In this document: positions 1 through 9,603 of the stretch, one piece after another
Layout: the number at the start of each line of letters is the position of its first letter
Numbering within the stretch: the stretch's first letter is position 1
DNA from: Coprobacter fastidiosus
GTDB lineage: Bacteria; Bacteroidota; Bacteroidia; Bacteroidales; Coprobacteraceae
DNA length: 64,000 nt
Assembly: GCF_030296935.1 (NCBI RefSeq)
Contig: NZ_AP028032.1
Span: 1 to 64,000 of the forward strand
Direction: 5' to 3'
Position numbers and translations under genes: made by a program
The notes under the pieces: model-generated
Databases searched by the model: none
The model's input: only the letters and a program-made list of their open reading frames with translations
Told to the model about the DNA's origin: nothing

Positions 1-100
1 TTCAAAAAAAACAAAGAAAAAGTCATTTGTTTTTCTCGAAAAGAATTTCAAATTTTGTAATCCTGTTTTTGATTTTGATAGAAAAATTTGATTGATAAAA

Positions 101-1498
101 ATGAGTTCAAATCATGTCACTTTGTGGGACCGCTGTTTGGACATTATTAAGGACAATCTTTCGGAGAGCGCTTATGTTATGTGGTTTACTCCGGTCAGGG
201 CTTTAAGCTTTGACAATAATGTCTTGACACTTGGTGTTCCTTCTTATTTCTTTTACGAATATCTGGAAGAGCATTATATAGATCTTCTGCAACGAGTGTT
301 GTATCGCGTTTTTGGAAACGGGGTGCAATTGAAGTATCAGGTTGGTGTCGTAGAGAATCCCAAAACGGATGTCGTTGTTGCCGGAGCTAATAAATCTGTT
401 AATGCAGTGCCGCAGGTAAGCGCTCCTGCAACTCATGTTCCTGATCCGTTTAAACAGCAGGTGTATGAAGAATTGGACTCGCAATTGAATCCGGTTTATA
501 ATTTTGAAAATTATTATTCGGGAGTAAGTAATAAACTTGCTCGTACAGCAGGTGAGTCTATTGCTGAAAAACCCGGTAAGACAGCCTTTAACCCTTTGTT
601 CTTGTATGGAGAATCGGGCGTTGGAAAAACACATTTGGTGCAGGCTATCGGTATACGTATAAAGGAAAAAGATCCTTCGGCACGTGTTTTGTATTTGTCT
701 TCTCATCTTTTTCAGGTACAATATACAAATGCTGTCAGAAGCAATACAGTCAATGATTTTATCAATTTCTATCAAAGTATAGATGTCTTGTTGATTGATG
801 ATATTCAGGATTTGGCGGGAAAAACCGGAACACAGAATACCTTTTTCCATATTTTCAATCATCTACATCAGAATAATAAGCAACTGGTACTTACTTCGGA
901 TCGTCCTCCCGTTTCTTTGGAGGGTATGGTTCCCCGTTTGTTGACTCGTTTTAAGTGGGGGCTTACTGCAGAAGTAGAAAGGCCTGATTATGAGTTGCGT
1001 AGAAATATTCTTTTAAATAAAATACATCAAGACGGTCTACCTATTTCAGAAGAAGTAGTTGATTATATTGCTCGTAATGTTGCCGATAATGTTCGCGATC
1101 TGGAAGGGATTATTGTTTCGTTGATGGCTCGTTCTACGATATTTAATCGTGAAATAACGATCGATTTGGCAGAACGTGTCCTTTCGACCAGCGTTCATGT
1201 AGAGAAGAAACAGGTTACAATAGAACTCATTCAAGAAAAAGTTTGCGGATTTTATGATATGGATCCTAAACTTCTTCAGGCAAAGACTCGTAAAAGAGAA
1301 ATTGTTCAGGCACGTCAAATATCTATGTATCTGTCAAAAAAATATACCGATTACTCGTTGTCCCGTATCGGAGATATATTGGGGAGAAAGGATCATGCCA
1401 CTGTTTTGCACGCATGTAAAACGATCAGTGAACAATTAGAAATTGATAAAGCTTTAAGAGCTAATGTTCTTGAAATAGAAGAATCTTTAAAAAAATAG
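101..1498 (+). CDS. dnaA: Chromosomal replication initiator protein DnaA
   Basis: DnaA binds oriC DnaA boxes and opens the origin in an ATP-dependent way. The 465-residue product has the usual length and order: N-terminal domain I (about 1-85), a variable linker, an AAA+ domain with Walker A GESGVGKT at 170-177 and Walker B LLIDD at 230-234, and a C-terminal DNA-binding domain with the GRKDHATVLHA signature. A TTG nine bases upstream would add three residues, but the ATG at 101 fits the family start better. The 100 bases ahead are AT-rich and show no obvious DnaA-box cluster, so the origin itself is not visible here. Identification is secure. Confidence 0.97.
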   Translation: MSSNHVTLWDRCLDIIKDNLSESAYVMWFTPVRALSFDNNVLTLGVPSYFFYEYLEEHYIDLLQRVLYRVFGNGVQLKYQVGVVENPKTDVVVAGANKSVNAVPQVSAPATHVPDPFKQQVYEELDSQLNPVYNFENYYSGVSNKLARTAGESIAEKPGKTAFNPLFLYGESGVGKTHLVQAIGIRIKEKDPSARVLYLSSHLFQVQYTNAVRSNTVNDFINFYQSIDVLLIDDIQDLAGKTGTQNTFFHIFNHLHQNNKQLVLTSDRPPVSLEGMVPRLLTRFKWGLTAEVERPDYELRRNILLNKIHQDGLPISEEVVDYIARNVADNVRDLEGIIVSLMARSTIFNREITIDLAERVLSTSVHVEKKQVTIELIQEKVCGFYDMDPKLLQAKTRKREIVQARQISMYLSKKYTDYSLSRIGDILGRKDHATVLHACKTISEQLEIDKALRANVLEIEESLKK

Positions 1499-1558
1499 AC
1501 TTCGGTTACTCCTGTTCCGGAACAATGTTAAAACTGTCCGGTTTTAGTTCATGTTGTA

Positions 1559-2545
1559 ATGAAATATACGGTTGATGATATAGATATTTATATAATGACT
1601 CATAATAGAGCGGATTATCTGATGCTCTCTATAGAGAGTCTGTTAAATCAATCGGCAGGAGTTAGCAAAATTACTGTGCTTGATAATGAAAGTACAGATA
1701 ATACGTTATCGGCAGTAGAACGCTTTTCTTCTCGTGGAGTAAGATACATCAGGACAAAAGGATTTCTCGGAAATTTCAAAAAGGCACAAGAAATTGCATC
1801 CGGAAAATATGTGATGTTATTTCATGATGACGATATTTTGCATCCTTTATATTTAGAACTGGCTTTGCAAGTCTTGAATGAAAAAGATGATATATCTCTT
1901 ATTACAACACGTTATACAGAATTTTTTGATGATGATTTTCCCGGAATGCCGGAATCGATAGTTCCTGATTATTATTATTTTGAAAAACAAAAAGACTTTG
2001 CTTCGCATATGTATTTTTTAGAACGTATTGCGTATGCGACAGCATTATATCGGACTGTCGATTTTAAGAAAACTGCTATCGAGTATGAGAAGTTCAACAA
2101 ATTCAATGATTGGCCTTTCTTGGTAAAAATGTCTGGTTACGGGAATACGGTACTTTTTGATGACCCTTCATTATTTTATATTCGCAGACATAAGGGACAA
2201 GACACTTGGACTTCTACTAACACGCCATCAGTGCAACAGATTATAAATTGGGATAAATTCTTTTATAATAAAGTTGGGGCATGGAATGTATTCTCTAAAG
2301 TCCATTATATATTTGCATGTTGGTTCACCCATTTTCTATTTGGAAAGTATGATTCTTTTTTGTCTCCTCAAGATCGGGAGCGATACAGTAAAGAAGAGCT
2401 TTTGAAATTGGCAAGGAAAAGAGGAATAAATACATGGGGTTCTTGTATATATTGCAAATATCGTTGTAAGAATAAGACGCAGTGTAAGCGACAAGATTTT
2501 ATTCGTCAGTTAATTTTAAAAGGAAAGACGAAATTAGAAGCTTGA
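1559..2545 (+). CDS. Family 2 glycosyltransferase
   Basis: The protein (328 residues) has a GT-A fold start: a short strand followed by THNRADYL, then VLDNESTD, and an acidic HDDD cluster (residues 89-92) that would bind the metal and nucleotide-sugar. This is typical of GT2 enzymes that add sugars to surface polysaccharides or lipids. It has no membrane segment or signal peptide, so it is probably cytoplasmic. The last 40 residues hold four closely spaced cysteines (C296, C299, C303, C309) among many lysines and arginines, which is unusual for GT2. It stands alone, 60 bases after dnaA, with no other polysaccharide genes nearby. Donor and acceptor cannot be inferred. Confidence 0.85.
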   Translation: MKYTVDDIDIYIMTHNRADYLMLSIESLLNQSAGVSKITVLDNESTDNTLSAVERFSSRGVRYIRTKGFLGNFKKAQEIASGKYVMLFHDDDILHPLYLELALQVLNEKDDISLITTRYTEFFDDDFPGMPESIVPDYYYFEKQKDFASHMYFLERIAYATALYRTVDFKKTAIEYEKFNKFNDWPFLVKMSGYGNTVLFDDPSLFYIRRHKGQDTWTSTNTPSVQQIINWDKFFYNKVGAWNVFSKVHYIFACWFTHFLFGKYDSFLSPQDRERYSKEELLKLARKRGINTWGSCIYCKYRCKNKTQCKRQDFIRQLILKGKTKLEA

Positions 2546-2724
2546 AGGTTCTTTATCTATCTTTTGATTTGTTTTTATAAAGAAAAAAGTTTAGTTTTTT
2601 CTTTTAATAATGCAGATTCTTTATAGAGATAGCGAGTTATACTTTCGTTACTCCAATAATTTTTATCAGACATAATGTACATGTATGTTGAAGTAACATT
2701 TGGGGGGTGCTCTAAAAGCTTATC

Positions 2725-2750
2725 TAAATTTTATTCGGGTAGAATTTGAG
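2725..2750. repeat. Copy A of dispersed motif TAAATTTTAnYCGGGT
   Basis: The 16 bases at 2725-2740 match copies at 34333-34348 and 45921-45936, differing only at the two bases before CGGGT. The following bases (AGAATTT) make the site a near-palindrome centred on CGGG. Function unknown. Confidence 0.55.
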
Positions 2751-2756
2751 AGACAC

Positions 2757-2790
2757 AAAAAAATCAGTTCCCCTTTTTAGAGAGGAACTG
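2757..2790 (-). terminator. Rho-independent terminator for the nitroreductase gene
   Basis: CAGTTCC (2765-2771) pairs with GGAACTG (2784-2790), extended by CT/AG across one mismatch. Read on the minus strand the hairpin is followed by a run of seven T, as expected for a terminator about 105 bases after the nitroreductase stop. Confidence 0.7.
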
Positions 2791-2896
2791 TATCGGTACC
2801 GCCAACAAGTTATAGTACGGAAAAAAGTAAAAAATAACCTGGTAATATTTTTTATTGGAAAATCCGAACAGGCTTTTTATACTTGCAAATATATAT

Positions 2897-3643
2897 TTAA
2901 AATCTGAAACCTTGTTCCTTGATTATCTTCAAGAACACCTCTGAAAAATATTCATTATCTTCCTTTTTATAACGTACGTCAGTAAATACCTGAGCTAAAG
3001 TTTTTTTGTTATTTTCTTTGATGAATTTCAAGTTTGCGGCAAGATTTTCTTTATCTCGGTATAAACGATCTATATCTTCACGAGTATAATCTTTATATTT
3101 TTCTTGATGTATAATTGCTTCTAAAGGAAGGCGTTCTACCTGTTCTGGGATTTCGGATGGATAACCGACAGTAATTGTTGTTACCGGAATTACATACTTG
3201 GGCAACTGTAACGTTTCTATAATTTGCGGTGCATTGTATGTTGTTGTTCCGAGATAACATATTCCTAATCCGGCGAGTTCTGCGACTGTACAAAATTGTT
3301 GGGCAAAGATGAGGGCATCGATTGCCGCTGTAAAAAATGATTGGAAGTTGTCGTAACCTTGTTGAGCATCTCGCCAATCACACCATTTGATGAAACGGTT
3401 AAAATCAGCACAAAACGTAAGAACTACGGGGGCAGATGTGACAGTCGGCTGATTGAAGTGAGCCGGGGCTAATTTTTCTTTCATTTCTTTGTCTCGAGTA
3501 ATAATTACGCTATATAATTGCATATTACCCGTTGTTGAGACCCGACATGCCGTCTCTATAAGCTCGTTCAATAACTTTTCGGGAATATCTTCTCCGGTAT
3601 ATTTACGGATAGTACGTCTTTGTTTTAATTCTTCAAATAACAT
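2897..3643 (-). CDS. Nitroreductase-family flavoprotein
   Basis: Flavin-dependent NAD(P)H oxidoreductase of the nitroreductase superfamily. The start region MLFEELKQRRTIRKY carries the conserved Arg-Ser/Thr-x-Arg FMN-phosphate contact. GLGICYLGT, about two-thirds in, is the glycine-rich segment typical of NfsA/FRP-like members, and the length (248 residues) is normal. The frame is open for nine codons upstream, but ATG 3643 begins at the usual family N-terminus and a TATTTTTG promoter element lies at 3660-3667, so I chose it. The gene stands alone, converging on the glycosyltransferase gene. The physiological substrate is unknown. Confidence 0.85.
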   Translation of the reverse strand: MLFEELKQRRTIRKYTGEDIPEKLLNELIETACRVSTTGNMQLYSVIITRDKEMKEKLAPAHFNQPTVTSAPVVLTFCADFNRFIKWCDWRDAQQGYDNFQSFFTAAIDALIFAQQFCTVAELAGLGICYLGTTTYNAPQIIETLQLPKYVIPVTTITVGYPSEIPEQVERLPLEAIIHQEKYKDYTREDIDRLYRDKENLAANLKFIKENNKKTLAQVFTDVRYKKEDNEYFSEVFLKIIKEQGFRF

Positions 3644-3659
3644 AGGCAGTCTTTTTTTA

Positions 3660-3667
3660 CAAAAATA
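3660..3667 (-). promoter_or_regulatory. Candidate -7 promoter element of the nitroreductase gene
   Basis: Minus-strand TATTTTTG matches the Bacteroidetes TAnnTTTG -7 element, 16 bases before the chosen ATG. No clear TTTG -33 element sits at the right distance. Confidence 0.35.
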
Positions 3668-4086
3668 CAAAATAAAATCAGGAGAATATTCTTTTCTTGT
3701 TAGTAGCTTGACATTTTGCGCAAATATTTTTATTACTTATTCCTTTTTTTTGTAAGAATTTGTCTGGAGTTGGTAGAAATACTCGTATTAATAAAATAAA
3801 AATAGGATAATTTGTCGGATAAGCCTGTATTTGTATCGTGTTTTTTATCTTTTTGAGATTCAATTTCTATTTTGGAAAACTTTTGTTGATTCTTGAATTT
3901 TTAATAATCTGATTATTAGTTTATTATTTTATTAAAATGGAAAACTTTGATATTGTTGATAAATAATTAGTTTTTTATTTGTGTAAACAAAATGTTTTCT
4001 ATAAACTTGTAATCTCAAATTTTTCTACAAAAATCAATACTGGAAATTTATTCTAAAAACACAAAACCTACTTAAACTAAAGAACA
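3668..4086. other. Long AT-rich leader between nitroreductase and ribonucleotide reductase genes
   Basis: This divergent intergenic region of about 420 bases has no plausible small gene. TGGAAAACTTT occurs twice 65 bases apart (from 3873 and from 3938), each followed closely by TTGTTGAT. I found no cobalamin riboswitch features (no B12-box-like conserved core) even though the downstream enzyme is B12-dependent. Confidence 0.55.
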
Positions 4087-6609
4087 GTGGAACCTAAAAA
4101 CTACACTTATGATGAAGCATTCGAAGCTTCATTAAAGTATTTTAAGGGTGATGAGCTTGCAGCCCGAGTATGGGTGAACAAATATGCCCTTAAAGATTCT
4201 TATGGAAATATTTATGAGAAGAATCCGGATGAAATGCATTTTCGTTTGGCAAGTGAAATTGCGAGAATCGAAAAAAAATATCCTAATCCTCTTACAGAAG
4301 AGCAGTTGATGGGCCTTTTTAGAGATTTTCGTTATATTGTTCCTCAAGGAAGTCCGATGAGTGGTATCGGAAATAACTTTCAAATAGGATCTTTGTCTAA
4401 TTGTTTTGTTATCGGTATGGACGGTTCGGCCGATTCATACGGCGGTATTATAAAAATAGATGAGGAGCAAGTACAGTTGATGAAGAGGCGGGGTGGAGTA
4501 GGACACGATCTGTCTCATATTCGCCCTAAAGGTTCGCCTGTAAAAAATTCAGCTTTGACCTCTACCGGTTTAGTTCCGTTTATGGAACGTTATTCCAACT
4601 CTACCCGTGAAGTCGCTCAAGACGGACGTCGTGGAGCTTTAATGTTGAGTGTTTCTATTAAACACCCTGATTCGGAGGCTTTTATCGATGCAAAGATGAC
4701 AGAAGGTAAGGTAACAGGGGCAAATGTCTCTGTAAAAATCAGCGATGATTTTATGAAAGCTGCTATTGCCGGAGAGCCTTTTGTTCAGCAATATCCGATT
4801 GAAGGAGAAAATCCCAAAGTTACAAAAGAAGTCGATGCTCAGGTTATTTGGAAAAAGATAGTACATAATGCGTGGAAGTCGGCAGAACCGGGAGTCCTCT
4901 TTTGGGATACTATTACTCGGGAATCTGTACCCGATTGCTATGCTGATCTGGGATTCAAAACAGTTTCTACCAATCCTTGCGGAGAGATACCTTTGTGCCC
5001 TTATGACAGTTGTCGTTTATTAGCCGTCAATCTATATTCATACGTTGTAAATCCGTTTACAGATAAAGCATATTTCGATTTTGACCTGTTCAAACAACAT
5101 ATTATGCTGGCTCAGCGTATTATGGATGATATTATCGATCTTGAAATGGAAAAAATCGATAAAATATTGGATAAGGTTAAGTCTGATCCCGAGTCGGATG
5201 AAGTGAAGCAGACAGAATTACATCTTTGGGAAAAGATACGGTCAAAGACTTTGAAAGGACGTCGTACCGGAGTCGGAACGACAGCCGAAGGAGATATGCT
5301 GGCTGCTCTCGGATTGCAGTATGGGACAGAAAAAGCGACGGAATTTTCGGAACAAGTCCATAAGACATTGGCTTTGGCGGCATATCGCTCTTCTGTGCAG
5401 ATGGCGAAAGAAAGAGGAGCTTTTGAAATATTCGATGCTAAGAGAGAAGAGAAGAACCCGTTTATTCTGCGTTTAAAGGATGCCGATCCTGAGCTTTACT
5501 CTGATATGGTGAAGTACGGACGTAGAAATATTGCTTGTTTGACGATTGCTCCGACAGGTACGACGAGCCTTATGACGCAGACTACCTCCGGTATTGAGCC
5601 GGTGTTTATGCCTGTGTATCGTCGCCGTCGGAAAGTAAATCCGAATGACCCTGAAGTTCGTATCGATTTTGTCGATGAATCAGGAGATGCGTATGAAGAG
5701 TATGTCGTATTCCATCATAAGTTTATAACATGGATGCAGACCAATGGTTATGAAGTGCGATCGAATTATACACAGGAAGAAATAGACGAATTAGTATCCA
5801 AATCACCTTATTATAAGGCTACATCGAATGATGTCGATTGGTTGCAGAAAGTGAGAATGCAAGGTCGTGTTCAAAAATGGGTAGATCATTCGATCAGTGT
5901 AACGATCAATCTACCGTCAGATGTAACAGAGGAATTGGTGGGACAGTTGTATGTTGAAGCTTGGAAGAGCGGCTGTAAAGGTTGTACCGTTTATAGAGAT
6001 GGTTCTCGGGCAGGAGTGCTTCTCGCAACCAAAAAGGAGGAGAAAAAAGCACCGGTACATCTTGATCCTAAACGTCCTATAGAGTTGGATGCCGATGTAG
6101 TCCGTTTTCAGAATAATAAAGATAAATGGATTGCTTTTATTGGTTTGAAAGACGGGAATCCTTATGAAATTTTTACAGGTTTGGCGGATGATGAAGAGGG
6201 AATCTTACTTCCGAAAAATATTACGAAAGGAAAGATAATTAAAGCTATCGATGAAGAAGGCAATAAACGTTATGATTTCCAATATCGAAATAAGAGAGGA
6301 TATAAAACGACCATTGAAGGTTTATCCGATAAGTTTAATCCTGAATATTGGAATTATGCCAAATTGATTTCGGGAGTCTTGCGTTACGGTATGCCTATAG
6401 ATCAGGTTTTGAAGCTCGTTTCTACTCTTGAATTGGATAGTCAGTCTATCAATACGTGGAAAAACGGGGTAGAAAGAGCTTTGAAAAAATATTTACCGAA
6501 CGGAACAAAAGCCAGCGGACAAACGTGTCCGAATTGTGGTCAGGAAACTCTCATTTATCAGGAGGGCTGTTTAATTTGTACTTCGTGCGGTACATCTAAA
6601 TGCGGATAA
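4087..6609 (+). CDS. nrdJ: Adenosylcobalamin-dependent (class II) ribonucleotide reductase
   Basis: This enzyme reduces ribonucleotides to deoxyribonucleotides using adenosylcobalamin to make the thiyl radical, so it needs neither oxygen nor a small subunit. The 840-residue protein has SLSNCFVI near residue 100, the catalytic NPCGE loop with Cys298 and Glu300, the APTGTTS phosphate-binding loop near 498, and GCTVYRDGSR near 635. The C-terminal tail holds CPNCG and CTSCG pairs, which may serve as a redox or zinc-binding tail. Translation appears to begin at GTG 4087, since no better start lies nearby and EPKNYTYDEA is a normal N-terminus. The gene is monocistronic and ends at a strong terminator. 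Confidence 0.93.
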   Translation: MEPKNYTYDEAFEASLKYFKGDELAARVWVNKYALKDSYGNIYEKNPDEMHFRLASEIARIEKKYPNPLTEEQLMGLFRDFRYIVPQGSPMSGIGNNFQIGSLSNCFVIGMDGSADSYGGIIKIDEEQVQLMKRRGGVGHDLSHIRPKGSPVKNSALTSTGLVPFMERYSNSTREVAQDGRRGALMLSVSIKHPDSEAFIDAKMTEGKVTGANVSVKISDDFMKAAIAGEPFVQQYPIEGENPKVTKEVDAQVIWKKIVHNAWKSAEPGVLFWDTITRESVPDCYADLGFKTVSTNPCGEIPLCPYDSCRLLAVNLYSYVVNPFTDKAYFDFDLFKQHIMLAQRIMDDIIDLEMEKIDKILDKVKSDPESDEVKQTELHLWEKIRSKTLKGRRTGVGTTAEGDMLAALGLQYGTEKATEFSEQVHKTLALAAYRSSVQMAKERGAFEIFDAKREEKNPFILRLKDADPELYSDMVKYGRRNIACLTIAPTGTTSLMTQTTSGIEPVFMPVYRRRRKVNPNDPEVRIDFVDESGDAYEEYVVFHHKFITWMQTNGYEVRSNYTQEEIDELVSKSPYYKATSNDVDWLQKVRMQGRVQKWVDHSISVTINLPSDVTEELVGQLYVEAWKSGCKGCTVYRDGSRAGVLLATKKEEKKAPVHLDPKRPIELDADVVRFQNNKDKWIAFIGLKDGNPYEIFTGLADDEEGILLPKNITKGKIIKAIDEEGNKRYDFQYRNKRGYKTTIEGLSDKFNPEYWNYAKLISGVLRYGMPIDQVLKLVSTLELDSQSINTWKNGVERALKKYLPNGTKASGQTCPNCGQETLIYQEGCLICTSCGTSKCG

Positions 6610-6646
6610 ATCGGTCGATTATTGTATAAAAAGATATTCTATAGAT

Positions 6647-6677
6647 AAAAAAGACGAACACATGTTCGTCTTTTTTT
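6647..6677 (+). terminator. Rho-independent terminator of nrdJ
   Basis: AAAAAAGACGAAC (6647-6659) pairs perfectly with GTTCGTCTTTTTT (6664-6676) around a four-base loop. The A/T-rich outer stem gives T-runs on both strands. Confidence 0.9.
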
Positions 6678-6691
6678 GTTTGAACTTATAA

Positions 6692-6751
6692 GCCTGTTTT
6701 AAATCTTTTGAAAATTGTACTATTTCATTTCGGATAAAAATTTAAACAGGC
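6692..6751. repeat. Inverted repeat GCCTGTTTTAAAT / ATTTAAACAGGC
   Basis: The arms at 6692-6704 and 6740-6751 are complementary apart from one extra T, with a 35-base spacer. The right arm read on the minus strand (CTGTTTAAATTTTTATCCG) resembles the flank of the dispersed motif at 45914-45930. Confidence 0.4.
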
Positions 6752-6859
6752 ATTTAACTATATTTGAAAGAAAGAATTTTATTTTTGGGCTGAGATATAA
6801 TTATCGGTTTTGAATAAATTCGTAACTTCATAACGAGCTAATGATTAAAATGAATAGCT

Positions 6860-9544
6860 ATGAAAATAGTATTTAAAATAGAATATCGTACCCGTTGGGG
6901 ACAAGAACTTTATGTGACAGGCAGTCATTCTTCTCTTGGTAATTTTGAGGAGGAGAAAGCTGTACCGATGCGGTATGAAGGAGATGGGATATGGTCTTTA
7001 ACACTGAATTTGCAAAGCGCATCTTCCGGATTTGATTATCATTATTTAGTGAAAGAATATGGGCAGTCTTATGATAAAGAATGGGGCGAGCCTCGTACTT
7101 TTATACCATCAGAATTAAATCATACTTATTATTTATATGATGTTTGGCAGAATATGCCTGCCGACAGTTCGTTTTATTCTTCTGCGTTTAATAAAGTAAT
7201 TTTGGCACGTCATCGGACAGGTTCAGATGTTTTGCCTTCTTATTCAACTGCCGTGACGTTACAGATATATGCACCCTCTATTCGTCCGGATGAAGTTGTG
7301 GCTTTGACCGGGACAATGATGTCTGAGGCATGGAGTATTAAGGATGCTATTATTATGGATGATACACGTTTCCCTTTGTGGGAGGCTGTATTGGATGCAT
7401 CATCTTTGAAACATCCCGTAGAATATAAATTCTTGGTCATGAAGAAAGATTCCCGTAATGTCGTTGCATGGGAATCTGGGAATAACAGAGTTTTGGAGAT
7501 TCCTCATTTGGGACCGGGTGAGAACATCGTTTTTTCCGGCTTTAAATGGAATCTTCCTTTACCGGATTGGAGAGGGGTAGGAGTCGCAATTCCGGTCTTT
7601 TCATTACGTTCAGAAGAAAGTTGGGGAATAGGAGAGTTCCTTGATTTGAAGAAGATGGTCGATTGGGCTGTACAGACAGGTCAGCGGTTTATTCAGGTTC
7701 TGCCGGTTAATGATACTACAATGACTCATACTTGGCTTGACTCGTATCCCTACAGGGCGAATTCTATTTTTGCTCTTCATCCGGCATATTTACGAGTAAC
7801 GGCAATAGATCGGTTGAAAGACAATGATTCTATGGTTGCATATGAAAAACTTGCGGCAGAGTTGAATGTTTTACCGGAGATCGATTATGAGCGAGTAACT
7901 CTTATGAAATGGGAGTATTTAAAAGCCGTATTTTTGCAGTCAGGGAAAAAGACATTGAATTCATCTGGTTTTAAAGAGTTCTTTAAGGCTAACAGAGAAT
8001 GGCTTGAGCCTTATGCTGCTTATTGCTGTTTGCGTGATATTTATGAAACTCCGGACTTTAGGAAATGGAAGATGTATTCGGTTTTCAACCCGGATGATAT
8101 AGCCGAATTCTGTGCATGTGGGAATATTTATTATGATAAAGTCAGTTTTTATTATTTTGTTCAGTATCATCTACATATACAGCTTCTTGAAGTCAGGGAT
8201 TATGCGCATGCAAAAGGCATAGTGCTTAAAGGCGATATTCCTATCGGGGTAAGTCGGGATAGTGTGGATGCGTGGTCTCATCCCGAATTGTTTTACATGG
8301 ATTCGCAGGCTGGAGCTCCACCTGATGATTTCTCTGTAGAAGGCCAAAATTGGGGATTCCCGACATATAATTGGGATGAGATGGCTAAAGACGGTTATAC
8401 TTGGTGGAAAGCCCGTTTTCGTAAAATGGCAGAATATTTCGATGCGTACCGCATAGATCATATATTGGGTTTTTTCAGAATCTGGGAAATTCCCGAAAGT
8501 GCCATACAAGGAGTATTGGGGCATTTTAATCCGGCTATTCCTTTTTCGATAGAAGAATTACAGTCTTATGGATTTTATTTTGAAGAACACCGACATGCAC
8601 ATCCGTATATTCGAGAATATATGTTACAAAGTCTGTTCGGCGAATATGCCGGAGAGGTAATACATGATTATCTGCTTGAATGCGGATATGGAATATATGC
8701 ATTGAGTCTCGATTTCAATACGCAAAGGAAAATTGAAAACCATTTTTGTGGTAAAAGTGATGAGAAGAGTTTAAAAATAAAATCCGGACTTTTTGCATTA
8801 ACAGATGAAATTTTGTTCGTAGAAGATCCTTACCAGAAAAGGAAGTACCATCCTTGTATCTCTGCCCGGCAAACATATAGTTATAAATCTTTGACTGATT
8901 ATGAAAGATGGTGTTATGATCGGCTGTATGTTGACTTTTTTTACCATAGACAAGATGCTTTTTGGAAAAATGAAGCAATGAAGAAACTACCACCGTTGAT
9001 ATCTTCAACCGGGATGCTGGTGTGTGGTGAGGATCTGGGGATGATACCGCAATCTGTACCGGAAGTAATGAATGCGTTGCAGATTCTGTCACTCGAGATA
9101 CAAAGAATGCCGAAAGATCCGGATAAAGAGTTTGGAGATGTTGCTAATTATCCGTACTTGTCGGTATGCACTACTTCTACGCATGATATGTCCGGAATCA
9201 GAGCATGGTGGGAGGAAGACAGAAGTAAGACCCAACGGTATTATAATTGTATTTTACAAGAACAAGGAGAAGCTCCTTATTACTGTGAACCGTGGATATG
9301 TGAAAAGATTCTTGCTATGCATATGCATTCGCCTTCTATGTTGGCTATCATTCCATTACAAGACTGGTTTTCGATTGATGGAAATATACGCCGTAATAAT
9401 CCTGTGGAAGAGAGGATAAATGTTCCGGCTAATCCTCGCAATTATTGGCGTTATCGTATGCATATTACGATAGAAGATTTGTTGAAAAACTCCGATTTCA
9501 ATGAACGGATATTCGAGCTGGTGAGATCCGGTGGGAGAGAATGA
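6860..9544 (+). CDS. malQ: 4-alpha-glucanotransferase (amylomaltase) with two starch-binding modules
   Basis: GH77 enzyme that moves alpha-1,4-glucan segments between malto-oligosaccharides during intracellular starch and glycogen use. At 894 residues it is much longer than the E. coli enzyme because the N-terminus carries two CBM20-like modules (about 1-110 and 125-235, the first starting VFKIEYRTRWGQELYVTG). The GH77 barrel follows. The predicted nucleophile is Asp533 in YRIDHILG, the acid/base Glu724 in GEDLG, and the third acid Asp776 in STHDM. There is no signal peptide, so it is cytoplasmic. Modules and length match the Bacteroidetes and plant DPE2-like form. Confidence 0.93.
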   Translation: MKIVFKIEYRTRWGQELYVTGSHSSLGNFEEEKAVPMRYEGDGIWSLTLNLQSASSGFDYHYLVKEYGQSYDKEWGEPRTFIPSELNHTYYLYDVWQNMPADSSFYSSAFNKVILARHRTGSDVLPSYSTAVTLQIYAPSIRPDEVVALTGTMMSEAWSIKDAIIMDDTRFPLWEAVLDASSLKHPVEYKFLVMKKDSRNVVAWESGNNRVLEIPHLGPGENIVFSGFKWNLPLPDWRGVGVAIPVFSLRSEESWGIGEFLDLKKMVDWAVQTGQRFIQVLPVNDTTMTHTWLDSYPYRANSIFALHPAYLRVTAIDRLKDNDSMVAYEKLAAELNVLPEIDYERVTLMKWEYLKAVFLQSGKKTLNSSGFKEFFKANREWLEPYAAYCCLRDIYETPDFRKWKMYSVFNPDDIAEFCACGNIYYDKVSFYYFVQYHLHIQLLEVRDYAHAKGIVLKGDIPIGVSRDSVDAWSHPELFYMDSQAGAPPDDFSVEGQNWGFPTYNWDEMAKDGYTWWKARFRKMAEYFDAYRIDHILGFFRIWEIPESAIQGVLGHFNPAIPFSIEELQSYGFYFEEHRHAHPYIREYMLQSLFGEYAGEVIHDYLLECGYGIYALSLDFNTQRKIENHFCGKSDEKSLKIKSGLFALTDEILFVEDPYQKRKYHPCISARQTYSYKSLTDYERWCYDRLYVDFFYHRQDAFWKNEAMKKLPPLISSTGMLVCGEDLGMIPQSVPEVMNALQILSLEIQRMPKDPDKEFGDVANYPYLSVCTTSTHDMSGIRAWWEEDRSKTQRYYNCILQEQGEAPYYCEPWICEKILAMHMHSPSMLAIIPLQDWFSIDGNIRRNNPVEERINVPANPRNYWRYRMHITIEDLLKNSDFNERIFELVRSGGRE

Positions 9545-9550
9545 TTTACA

Positions 9551-9589
9551 AAAGCAATCGGGTGGAATCAAATCCCACCCGATTACTTT
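9551..9589. terminator. Bidirectional terminator between malQ and purA
   Basis: AATCGGGTGG (9556-9565) pairs with CCACCCGATT (9575-9584). The stem continues past one mismatch with AAAG/CTTT. It lies between the convergent malQ and purA stops. Confidence 0.85.
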
Positions 9590-9603
9590 GTTAAAGAGCA
9601 GTT

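Larger units (their letters stand above)
2546..2896. other. Intergenic region between convergent genes
   Basis: This AT-rich 351-base stretch separates the converging glycosyltransferase and nitroreductase genes. It holds one copy of a motif found three times in the window (2725-2740) and a terminator hairpin at 2757-2790. I see no open frame with a plausible start and no RNA gene. Confidence 0.7.

Noticed and set aside
1-100. Possible oriC just upstream of dnaA
   Set aside because: Only 100 AT-rich bases are visible and no DnaA-box (TTATCCACA-like) cluster is present, so an origin cannot be supported.
3668-4086. Cobalamin riboswitch before the B12-dependent ribonucleotide reductase
   Set aside because: The leader is long enough but I found no B12-box-like conserved core or matching stems.
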